A stretch of DNA of 64,000 bases from CAWGAJ01 sp963820545 (GTDB lineage Bacteria > Planctomycetota > Planctomycetia > Pirellulales > Thermoguttaceae). The stretch is taken from NCBI GenBank assembly GCA_963820545.1, contig CAWGAJ010000001.1, positions 620,001 through 684,000 on the forward strand, in the 5' to 3' direction. This document shows, piece by piece, positions 55,619 through 63,336 of this stretch (positions are counted from its first letter, which is position 1; each line of letters starts with the position of its first letter). The position numbers and the translations under genes are program-made. The notes below the pieces were generated by a model. The model searched no databases. It saw nothing but the letters and a program-made list of their open reading frames with translations, and was not told the origin of the DNA.

Positions 55619-56761
55619 ATGAATAAAACACCACTGTATGATTGGCATGTGGCAAACGGGGGGCGGATGGTGGAATTCGCCGGTTTTTTGATGCCGGTTC
55701 AATACACTTCGATAATCGAGGAGCATCGGATTACGCGGAGCATCGCGGGCATGGCCGACATTTCGCACATGGGCCGGCTGCGCTTTGAAGGGCCCGGGGC
55801 AGCGGTTTTTCTGGCCGAATTGCTCACCCGGCGCGTGGCCGACATGGCGCTGGGACAAATTCGCTATTCGCTCGTGACCAACGAGCAGGGCGGCATCCTC
55901 GACGACGTGCTGGTGGGCTACTATCACAACGAATATGGCCAACCATTTTATCTGATGGTGGTCAATGCCTCGAACCATGAGAAAATCGTACGCTGGATCC
56001 ATGGGCATCTCCCGCCCGAGCGGCCCGGCCAGGAAGTGATTTTTACCGACGTGAGCCGGCTGTGGGCGATGTTCGCCATTCAAGGTCCGCGCACGGTCGA
56101 GTTGATCCAGCCCTTTGTGGACGTGGATCTGCATGGCATGAAGTATTACCGTGGGGCTCAAGTTCGGCTGCTGGATCCTGCCGCGCAGCGGCAAGGAGGG
56201 ATTATCAGCCGCACGGGCTATACGGGCGAAGACGGTTTTGAGCTGAGCATGGGCGCGGGCATCGCCCGGGGAATTTGGGAGGCCTTGTTAGAGGCGGGCA
56301 AACCGCTGGGCGTAGTACCGACGGGTCTTGGCGCGCGCGACACGTTACGCCTGGAAGCGGGCATGCCGCTTTATGGACATGAATTGAGCGAAGAGATCGA
56401 TCCGTATCAGGCGGGATTGGGATTTGCCTGTCACCTGGTGGGTTATGATTTTCCCGGGCGCGACGCACTGCTGAAGATCGAGAAAGAGCCGCTGCGCATG
56501 ACGCGGATCGGGCTGGAATTGTCTGAGCGGCGCGTGCCGCGCCAGGGTTATCGGATCCTGGCCGACGGGCGCCCGATCGGCGAAGTCACCAGCGGCACCT
56601 TTTCGCCCACGCTTAATAAACCGATTGCCATGGGCTATGTTCCCCCGGAATATACCGTGTTGGGCAGGGAATTGACGATCGACATCCGGGGTCATCTTGA
56701 GCCGGCGCGCGTGGCGGCTCTGCCGTTTTTCAATCGTAACAAGAAAGGGAATAAAACGTGA
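55619..56761 (+). CDS. gcvT: Glycine cleavage system T protein (aminomethyltransferase)
   Basis: A protein of about 380 residues that transfers the aminomethyl carbon from lipoyl-GcvH to tetrahydrofolate. It has LYDWHVANGGRMVEFAGFLMPVQY, ITRSIAGMADISHMGRLRFEGPGA, SRTGYTGEDGFELSMG, GARDTLRLEAGMPLYGHEL and GEVTSGTFSPTL, all family signatures. ATG 55619 is chosen; TTG 55610 is possible and closer to AAGGA. The stop overlaps the gcvH GTG. Confidence 0.95.
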   Translation: MNKTPLYDWHVANGGRMVEFAGFLMPVQYTSIIEEHRITRSIAGMADISHMGRLRFEGPGAAVFLAELLTRRVADMALGQIRYSLVTNEQGGILDDVLVGYYHNEYGQPFYLMVVNASNHEKIVRWIHGHLPPERPGQEVIFTDVSRLWAMFAIQGPRTVELIQPFVDVDLHGMKYYRGAQVRLLDPAAQRQGGIISRTGYTGEDGFELSMGAGIARGIWEALLEAGKPLGVVPTGLGARDTLRLEAGMPLYGHELSEEIDPYQAGLGFACHLVGYDFPGRDALLKIEKEPLRMTRIGLELSERRVPRQGYRILADGRPIGEVTSGTFSPTLNKPIAMGYVPPEYTVLGRELTIDIRGHLEPARVAALPFFNRNKKGNKT

Positions 56762-57159
56762 ATCGAGAGCAACTTTTGTATACCAAAACGCACGAATGGG
56801 CGCACATCGAAGCCGATCCGAAAGGCGGGAAAATAGCCACGGTCGGGCTGACCGCCTTTGCGGTGGAAGCCTTGACCGATCTGGTGTTTGTTTCGCTGCC
56901 CGAGGTGGGCCGGCAGGTGAAGGCCGGCGAGCCTTTTGGCGAAATCGAGTCGGTCAAGGCCGTAAGCGATTTGAACAGCCCGGTGGACGGCCAAGTCACG
57001 GCCGTCAACGCCGAGGTGGCCAACAACCTGGAAATCGTTTCCAAAGAACCTTACGGGGCCGGCTGGCTGGTGAAAATCAAAATCAGCGGCGGAGCAAAGT
57101 TGGCCGACCTGGTGGACTTTGCCGCATATCAGAAACAATGCGCGGAAGAGCAACACTAA
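56758..57159 (+). CDS. gcvH: Glycine cleavage system H protein
   Basis: The 133-residue lipoyl carrier has LYTKTHEWAHIE, VGLTAFAVEALTDLVFVSLPEVG and GEIESVKAVSDLNSPVDG, where the Lys of ESVKA is the lipoylation site. GTG 56758 overlaps the gcvT stop (GTGA), giving translational coupling. The LipM-type transferase at 60.3 kb is the likely enzyme for its modification. Confidence 0.96.
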   Translation: MNREQLLYTKTHEWAHIEADPKGGKIATVGLTAFAVEALTDLVFVSLPEVGRQVKAGEPFGEIESVKAVSDLNSPVDGQVTAVNAEVANNLEIVSKEPYGAGWLVKIKISGGAKLADLVDFAAYQKQCAEEQH

Positions 57160-57165
57160 GAAAAA

Positions 57166-57186
57166 GGATGAGGGATGAAGGATGAA
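57166..57186. repeat. Degenerate heptamer array (GGATGAA type)
   Basis: GGATGAG, GGATGAA, GGATGAA lie directly after gcvH, the same family as between nuoD and nuoH. Confidence 0.6.
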
Positions 57187-57328
57187 TTAATATTCCACAT
57201 GCTTCACTAATTCACATTCATCATTTATTGATCCTTATAAAATAATGTTGCAAGATCAGGGGCTAAACGATGAATATGACATTTTTATATGACATTCAAC
57301 AGCATTAATCATTTAACAATAATCGCGC

Positions 57329-58668
57329 ATGCCATTTATTCCCAATACTGCTGAAGATCAAGCGGCGATGCTGGAGGCGATTGAGGCGGCATCGCTGGAA
57401 GAACTGTTTGAGATGGTGCCGGCTGAACTGCGCTTCAAGGCGAATTGTGCGTGCCGCGGGCAATGGGCGAGTTGGAACTGAGCGCCCACATGATCGAGCT
57501 GGCCGGGCGCAATCTCTCGGCGGCCTGCGTGCCCTGCTTTCTGGGCGGCGGCAGTTACGATCATTTTATTCCCGCCGCGGTCGACGCCATTGCCGCGCGG
57601 GGCGAATTCTACACCTCATATACCCCGTATCAGGCCGAAGCCAGTCAAGGCAACCTGCAAGCCCTGTTCGAGTATCAGACGCTCATCACGCAATTGACCG
57701 GCATGGACGTGTCGAACTCGAGCCTCTACGACGGCGGCACGGCGGCGGTCGAGGCGGTGCTCATGGCCCTGGACGTAACGCGACGCGGCGGCCGGGTCGT
57801 GGTCGCCGAAAACGTGCATCCTGAGTTTCGCCAGATACTGAAAACCTATCTGGCTAATATGAAGACCGAAATCTTTACGCTGGATACTCCGCAGGGGACG
57901 ATTTCGGCCGGTGATCTGGAAGCGGCCGTTAACGTTGATACGGCCTGCGTGCTAGTGCAGCAGCCGAATTTTTTCGGCTGTCTGGAAGAAGTGGAAAGGC
58001 TGGCGGAAATTACGCATAAGGCAGGCGCGTTATTTATAGTGGCAGTGGATCCGATCAGTCTGGGATTGCTCAAGCGGCCCGGGGATTATGGGGCGGATAT
58101 CTGCGTGGCCGAAGGACAATCGCTGGGCAACACAATGGCCTATGGCGGGCCTTACCTGGGGATCATCGCCTGCCGCGAGCAGTTCCTCCGTCGCATTCCC
58201 GGTCGGCTGGTGGGGCAGACTGTGGATCGTCGCGGCAAGCGCTGCTGGGTGCTCACGCTGCAAACCCGGGAACAACACATCCGCCGCGAAAAGGCCACGA
58301 GCAATATCTGCACGAATCAAGGACTTATCGCGCTCAGGACGGCCGTGTACCTGGCCCTGATGGGACCGCAGGGCATGAGAAGCGCGGCCGAACTGTGCCT
58401 GCAAAAGGCCCGATATGCCTTGGAGCAATTGACTGCCGGCGGAAAATTGGCAAAGGTTTTTGAGCGGCCCACGTTCAAGGAATTCGTGGTGCGCGTAAAC
58501 GACGGACGAGTGGAGAAATTGTTAGAAGCCGCCCGGCGCGAATACATTTTGGCCGGCGTGCCGCTGGGTAGATGGTATCCACAACTTGCCGATTGCCTGC
58601 TGGTGGCAGTGACGGAAAAAAGGACCAAGGAGGAAATTGACCGGTTGGTAAAGATCATAGGAACGTAA
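57329..58668 (+). pseudogene. gcvPA: Glycine dehydrogenase subunit 1 (GcvPA), one-base frameshift near the 5' end
   Basis: From ATG 57329 the first frame reads MPFIPNTAEDQAAMLEAIEA and SLEELFEMVPAELRFKA, the standard GcvPA N-terminus. After about residue 37 the frame moves. The second frame continues LCVPRAMGELELSAHMIELAGRN, SYDHFIPAAVDAI, SNSSLYDGGTAAVEA and EGQSLGNTMAYGGPYLGIIA to 58668. Restoring one base near 57441 (AAG-GCG-GAA-TTG) joins them into a protein of about 446 residues, the normal length. GcvPA and GcvPB together are the P protein that decarboxylates glycine. Since gcvT, gcvH and gcvPB are intact, a sequencing error is a serious possibility. Confidence 0.88.
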
Positions 58669-58673
58669 TTTTT

Positions 58674-58739
58674 GTTCCCAGGCAGAGCCTGGGAACGAGG
58701 GATTAATTGACGCACTATCCGGCGGTCGTTGACCGCCGG
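58674..58739. repeat. Composite of GTTCCC and CCGGCGGTC palindromes
   Basis: GTTCCCAGGC-AGA-GCCTGGGAAC (58674-58696) and CCGGCGGTC-gtt-GACCGCCGG (58719-58739) occur in the same order as at 26871-26947. Their position, between gcvPA and gcvPB, shows that the pair tolerates insertion inside an operon. Confidence 0.75.
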
Positions 58740-58755
58740 CTATCTGGGTTTTATC

Positions 58756-60216
58756 ATGCGAAATACACGAGCCACGGAATTGCTGTTCGAGTTGTCCAAG
58801 CCAGGTTGTGGGGCGGTGAGATTGCCGGAGTGCGACGTGCCGCGGCGGCCCGTGGAAGAATTGCTGCCGCCCGGTGTGCTTGGTTCCACGCCGCTTGGGC
58901 TGCCGGAACTTTCGGAGCCGGATGTGATCCGGCACTTTGTGAATTTGTCGACCTACAATATGTCGGTCGATACGCACTTTTATCCGCTGGGATCGTGTAC
59001 GATGAAGTACAATCCCAAGCGGAACGAGCGTTTGGCGAACATGCCGGGCATGGTGGATTTGCATCCTTATCAGCCGGACTCGACGGTACAAGGGCTTTTG
59101 GCCCTGTTGCATCAGGCACAGCAGATGCTTGCCGAGATTGCCGGGCTGCCTGGGGTGTCTCTACAACCGGCGGCCGGGGCACACGGCGAATTGACGGCGC
59201 TTTTGGTGGCGGCGGCCTATTTCCGCGATATCGGCGAAAAACGCAGCATTGCGCTCATTCCCGACGGCGCCCACGGCACCAATCCGGCCAGCGCGGCCAT
59301 GGCGGGCTTCAGTGTGGTACCGGTCAAGAGCAACGCCGAAGGTTTGGTGGATCTTGAAGACCTGGCGACAAAACTCGACGAGAAGACGGCCGTGCTGATG
59401 ATCACCAATCCTAATACGCTGGGACTTTTTGACCGGAACATCGCCCGGATCGCCCGGATGGTGCACGACGCGGGCGGACTGGTGTATCTGGACGGCGCGA
59501 ACATGAACGCCATTTTGGGCATCACGCGGCCGGGCGACTTCGGCGCGGATTTGATGCACTACAATCCGCACAAGACGTTTAGCGGTCCACACGGCGGCGG
59601 CGGACCGGGCGCAGGACCGATCGCCGCAAGTGAAAAACTTCGGCCGTATCTGCCGGCGCCGATTGTGGTCAAGGACGGCAAGGGCTATCGCCTGGATTAC
59701 GATCGTCCCAAGTCGATCGGCCGGGTGCGGAGTTTTTTCGGCAACGTGGGCGTGCTGGTGCGCATGTATTGCTATATCCGCACGCACGGACCGGACGGGC
59801 TGAAGCGCGTGGCCGAAAACGCGGTGCTTAACGCCAACTATCTACTGGCAAAGGTCAAGCATTTTCTGCCCGTGCCCAACGGCGAGCGATGCATGCACGA
59901 GTTTGTGGCCTCGGCGGCAAAGCTGAAGGCGGAGAAGAACATCAGCGCCATGGATATTGCCAAACGTCTGCTGGATTATGGATATCACGCCCCGACGGTC
60001 TACTTTCCGCTGATCGTGCGCGAAGCGCTGATGATCGAACCGACAGAGACCGAGAACCGAGCGACGCTCGACGCCTTTGCCGAGACACTGTTCCGGATTA
60101 CCGGGGAGCCGGCGGAGTTGCTCAAGGAAGCCCCGCACACCACGCCCGTCAGGCGCCCTGACGAAGTGCTGGCCGCGCGCAAGCCGATATTAAAGTGGCG
60201 AGTGGTTAGTGGTTAG
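58756..60216 (+). CDS. gcvPB: Glycine dehydrogenase subunit 2 (GcvPB)
   Basis: From ATG 58756 the product is 486 residues. It has STYNMSVDTHFYPLGSCTMKYNPKRNE, DGAHGTNPASAAMAGF, MITNPNTLGLFD and LMHYNPHKTFSGPHGGGGPGAGPI, in which the Lys of NPHKT binds pyridoxal phosphate. It forms the P protein with GcvPA. The upstream frame (from 58729) is translated repeat. Its final residues (WRVVSG) run into a heptamer array. Confidence 0.96.
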   Translation: MRNTRATELLFELSKPGCGAVRLPECDVPRRPVEELLPPGVLGSTPLGLPELSEPDVIRHFVNLSTYNMSVDTHFYPLGSCTMKYNPKRNERLANMPGMVDLHPYQPDSTVQGLLALLHQAQQMLAEIAGLPGVSLQPAAGAHGELTALLVAAAYFRDIGEKRSIALIPDGAHGTNPASAAMAGFSVVPVKSNAEGLVDLEDLATKLDEKTAVLMITNPNTLGLFDRNIARIARMVHDAGGLVYLDGANMNAILGITRPGDFGADLMHYNPHKTFSGPHGGGGPGAGPIAASEKLRPYLPAPIVVKDGKGYRLDYDRPKSIGRVRSFFGNVGVLVRMYCYIRTHGPDGLKRVAENAVLNANYLLAKVKHFLPVPNGERCMHEFVASAAKLKAEKNISAMDIAKRLLDYGYHAPTVYFPLIVREALMIEPTETENRATLDAFAETLFRITGEPAELLKEAPHTTPVRRPDEVLAARKPILKWRVVSG

Positions 60217-60246
60217 TGGAGAGTGCGAAATCGCAAGCGATTGTAT
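60200..60246. repeat. Heptamer array plus conserved tail hairpin
   Basis: GAGTGGT, TAGTGGT, TAGTGGA, GAGTGCG, followed by GCGAAATCGCAAGCGATTGT, the same tail as after the array at 29080-29136 except for a covarying base pair. It overlaps the gcvPB stop codon. Confidence 0.65.
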
Positions 60247-60263
60247 TCATCCTCCTAAATTAT

Positions 60264-61040
60264 ATGTTATGTCGTTTATTGATCGATCCAACGGCCTTGG
60301 GCGCGTGGAACATGGCGGTGGATGAAGCGCTGCTGGAATCGGCAGTGGCCGGGGGTGGAATTTCGTTGCGATTCTATGGTTGGCGGCAGCCGACGCTCTC
60401 GCTGGGATACTTTCAGCAGTACAGCGAGCGCTGGCAACATGCCGCCAGCCGGGACTGCCCAGTGGTGCGCCGCATCACCGGCGGAGGGGCCATTTTGCAT
60501 GACAGAGAAATCACTTACAGCCTAGTTGTGCCGTCGGGCCATGGCCTGGCCATTAGACATTTTGAACTCTATGAAAATGTCCATGCAGCATTGATTACCG
60601 TGTTGGCCAAGCAGGGAATTTGCGCTACGTTATGCCGCGGCGAAGGCCGGGAAAAAGATCGCCGGCAGGCATTTCTTTGTTTCCAGCGGCGCGCGGCGGG
60701 CGATGTTTTGCTGGGCGATATCAAGATAGCCGGCAGCGCCCAGCGGCGCTGGCGCGGGGCCGTGTTGCAACATGGGGGCGTGCTGTTGGCTTGTTCTCCG
60801 GCCGCACCTGAGTTGGCTGGAGTGGCCGAAGCGACGGCAATCTGGCTTGACTTTGATCAATTGGCCGAGGCGTGGTCGGCCCAATTGGCTCAAAGGTTAT
60901 CGGTACAGTGGCAGCCGGGAATGCTATCTGACCGGGAGCGACACCGGGCCGGTGAATTGGTCAATGAGAAATACGATGCTTTCCAATGGACAGAGCATCG
61001 CGCCCGGGGATGTTGCGGCAGCAACGAAGAGAAACCATAA
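60264..61040 (+). CDS. Octanoyl/lipoyl transferase (LipM/LplA family)
   Basis: From ATG 60264 (MLCRLLIDPTALGAWNMAVDEALLES) the product is 258 residues. RRITGGGAILHDREITYS and FLCFQRRAAGDVLLGDIKIAGSAQRRWRGAVLQHGGVLL match the LipM-type octanoyl-ACP:protein transferases. The Cys of LCFQ aligns with the expected active-site thiol and the Lys of DIKIAGSAQ with the family lysine. It lies directly after gcvPB and would supply the lipoyl precursor to GcvH. LplA-type ligase activity cannot be excluded. Confidence 0.85.
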   Translation: MLCRLLIDPTALGAWNMAVDEALLESAVAGGGISLRFYGWRQPTLSLGYFQQYSERWQHAASRDCPVVRRITGGGAILHDREITYSLVVPSGHGLAIRHFELYENVHAALITVLAKQGICATLCRGEGREKDRRQAFLCFQRRAAGDVLLGDIKIAGSAQRRWRGAVLQHGGVLLACSPAAPELAGVAEATAIWLDFDQLAEAWSAQLAQRLSVQWQPGMLSDRERHRAGELVNEKYDAFQWTEHRARGCCGSNEEKP

Positions 61041-61313
61041 ATAGATGATAATGCGTCCCCCCTGATGGTACATATAAAAATGTTCCCAACCGCTCTATGG
61101 GGTGGAAAAATTTTGACACTTCGCCGATAACTTGTTACCATCCATATAAGGAGATCGATAAGAACTTGCCCGGCTTAGCAGCGCAGCGTAAGGTATACAG
61201 GTAGGGAAATTCATAGTAATAAATGATACTTGGGCTTTTCTTAAATATAGATTTTCGTTTTAATTATTAATAGTGAGCGGTTTTTTTCCGATGCGGCATT
61301 CAAGGGAAGGGCA

Positions 61314-61982
61314 ATGGAAGTCAAACTCGTAGTAATCGGGGGAAAAAATCACGGGCGTGAGATTCCCATCGCGAAAGAAGAGTTTCTCATTGGCCGTGCC
61401 GAGGGTTGCCATTTACGTCCGGCCTGCGATCGCGTCAGTCGCAAGCATTGTGCGATCAGACTGCAGGAAGGCCGCGCAACGATTATCGACTTAAATAGCA
61501 CCAACCATACCTTTATCAACAACGAACAAGTTGCCGGGGAGCAGGAGTTAAAAAACGGCGATCGACTCAAAGTCGGCATACTGGAGTTTGAAGTCCAGTT
61601 GTCGGTCAGCGTGGGCGGGAAGAAAAAGCCCAAGGTGCACTCGGTTCAAGAGGCGGCCGTACGAACCGCGCAGACGACCGCCACCAAAGAAGAAGATCTG
61701 GACATCAGCAATTGGATCAACGGAGAAGAAGAGTCATCCAAACCCGCTTCCCCGATCGATGATCTGTCCATAAAGGAAACCCGCACCATCGGACATAAAC
61801 TGTCGGATACTACAACTGTTTTCGCGCCCCACATAGGGGGAGAAGAAAAAAAAGAGGAAAAGAAAAAGCCTCCCAAGGGAACTGGTCGTTCTGATTACAC
61901 TAAAAAAGTGAGTGATGGAAACAGCCAAAGCGCGGCCAGCGACGCGCTGCGGCAATTCTTAAACCGTAAAAAACCATCCTGA
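61314..61982 (+). CDS. FHA-domain protein
   Basis: A 222-residue protein. Residues 1-100 form an FHA phosphothreonine-binding domain: EFLIGRAEGCHLRPACDRVSRKHCAIRLQEG...IIDLNSTNHTFINNEQV...L.NGDRLKVG, with the G-R, S-R-K-H and N-S-T-N signatures. The rest is polar and probably disordered, with several Thr/Ser and a Lys-rich segment (EEKKEEKKKPPKG). Likely partners are Ser/Thr kinases, which are numerous in planctomycetes but not seen here. The following small gene starts 24 bp later and may be co-transcribed. Confidence 0.92.
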   Translation: MEVKLVVIGGKNHGREIPIAKEEFLIGRAEGCHLRPACDRVSRKHCAIRLQEGRATIIDLNSTNHTFINNEQVAGEQELKNGDRLKVGILEFEVQLSVSVGGKKKPKVHSVQEAAVRTAQTTATKEEDLDISNWINGEEESSKPASPIDDLSIKETRTIGHKLSDTTTVFAPHIGGEEKKEEKKKPPKGTGRSDYTKKVSDGNSQSAASDALRQFLNRKKPS

Positions 61983-62006
61983 CATACCGCACCCAGAGAA
62001 ACAAGT

Positions 62007-62267
62007 GTGAGAACATCAAAGCAAAGGAAAAAATCGGCCGCTCTGCTGGGCCTGGCCTTTGATAACGACGATGGGCAAACGCGGGTAACACGCGGAAAAA
62101 ACTTTCTCCTTTGGGGTGGAAGTCAAGGCACTCACTCTTTTATGCAGGAAACAGCCGTTAAAATTAACGAACAACTCGACAAAAATGGTAAACGGCTGGA
62201 AGACATCTCTATAATCGAACTGCGCGATATCTGCCGCGAGGTAACCGAATCAATCGGCAGCTCTTGA
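62007..62267 (+). CDS. Conserved small protein following FHA
   Basis: An 86-residue protein, MRTSKQRKKSAALLGLAFDNDDGQTRVTRGKNFLLWGGSQGTHSFMQETAVKINEQL, basic at the N-terminus and helical at the C-terminus. It resembles short proteins I associate with planctomycete genomes, but no named family is known to me. It starts at GTG, with no strong ribosome-binding site, 24 bp after the FHA gene. Confidence 0.65.
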   Translation: MRTSKQRKKSAALLGLAFDNDDGQTRVTRGKNFLLWGGSQGTHSFMQETAVKINEQLDKNGKRLEDISIIELRDICREVTESIGSS

Positions 62268-62516
62268 TTCTTTTAACCACAATGAGGGGAATTGTCGGTT
62301 AAATCAATTCTAGGGGCGGCTATGGTGATGGACTTTGCTTGCGCGTTCGGAAAAACTCGCATTTAGTATTATTTGCGCATTTGCGCACGATCGCTATAAC
62401 GTTCTATTTTTTCTAATCGGTCAACTTTCGCCAGTCGTTTTTTCGATGACTTTATTCAACGCTGATGTACTCTTTCTCGTAGTGGAGTCATCCGATAAAG
62501 GGAGGGGTATAACCTC

Positions 62517-62984
62517 ATGGTAAAGCACAAAAAACCGGCTCTTAAGTCGACCAAGGCCAAAAAAACTGGCACGCCGAAAAAACTTACCCAGCCACATGCT
62601 GAAAATCAGCGGACAAAGTGCCAAAAGAATGTAGAGTACGATCGCCGCATCAATGCTCTCGATCGTCGTATTGGTGTTGACCGCCGACAGAAGAACATCC
62701 CCGTTGCCATGGAACAACGAGTGTGCGAGCGCCGGGCAAAGGTCAATCGACGGCGGCAAATCGATCCGACGACCTGCGAGCGCGACTATACACACGAAGA
62801 AATCGAGTTCATGAACGCCATGGAAGAATATAAGCGCACCAGCGGACGGATGTTTCCCACCTGTAGCGAAGTATTAGAAGTGCTGCGAAAACTGGGCTAT
62901 GAGAGGCGCCATATAACGTTTGTGCCTACTATGGACGACGCCACATTGAGTCCGGATATCAGCCCGCCGCTAAGCACGTTCTAA
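62517..62984 (+). CDS. Conserved basic protein with RR repeats
   Basis: A 155-residue protein. The lysine-rich start is followed by a stretch of Arg-Arg repeats (YDRRINALDRRIGVDRRQ...QRVCERRAKVNRRRQID). A folded C-terminal part, CERDYTHEEIEFMNAMEEYKRTSGRMFPTCSEVLEVLRKLGYERR, follows and resembles a small helical DNA- or RNA-binding module. GGGAGGGG precedes the ATG. It probably binds nucleic acid (inference from charge); the family is unnamed to me. Confidence 0.7.
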   Translation: MVKHKKPALKSTKAKKTGTPKKLTQPHAENQRTKCQKNVEYDRRINALDRRIGVDRRQKNIPVAMEQRVCERRAKVNRRRQIDPTTCERDYTHEEIEFMNAMEEYKRTSGRMFPTCSEVLEVLRKLGYERRHITFVPTMDDATLSPDISPPLSTF

Positions 62985-63029
62985 ATCTCATCCCGAGAGC
63001 AGCGAAGGAGCTCATTTCTAGAGGTTATA

Positions 63030-63057
63030 GGCTGATGGCTGAGAGCTGAGGGCTTAC
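63030..63057. repeat. Degenerate heptamer array (GGCTGAG type)
   Basis: GGCTGAT, GGCTGAG, AGCTGAG, GGCTTAC. The remainder of the 62985-63336 gap shows no gene or terminator I can support. Confidence 0.5.
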
Positions 63058-63336
63058 AAGATTCAGAATGACTGCATATTCTTAGGATCGACACTTTGCG
63101 CCAGCATTGCTAGCAAAATATCCCTCTTGCAAGCCGCCGGGCGGATGGTTATCCTTCCACTCCTTGTTATTCCCTGCCCGCGCCCAGTGCGCACCGGAGG
63201 AATCTTTTCCATAAAATTATCTCCGCCAATGTGAGGCGCCAACGAAGTGTCTCAAATTACCATAGCAAACCGCTTTGGGTTTTGCCGAAGGTCTTTTCCG
63301 GGCATCGCTGATAATATATGCGGCAATGTCAGGAAA

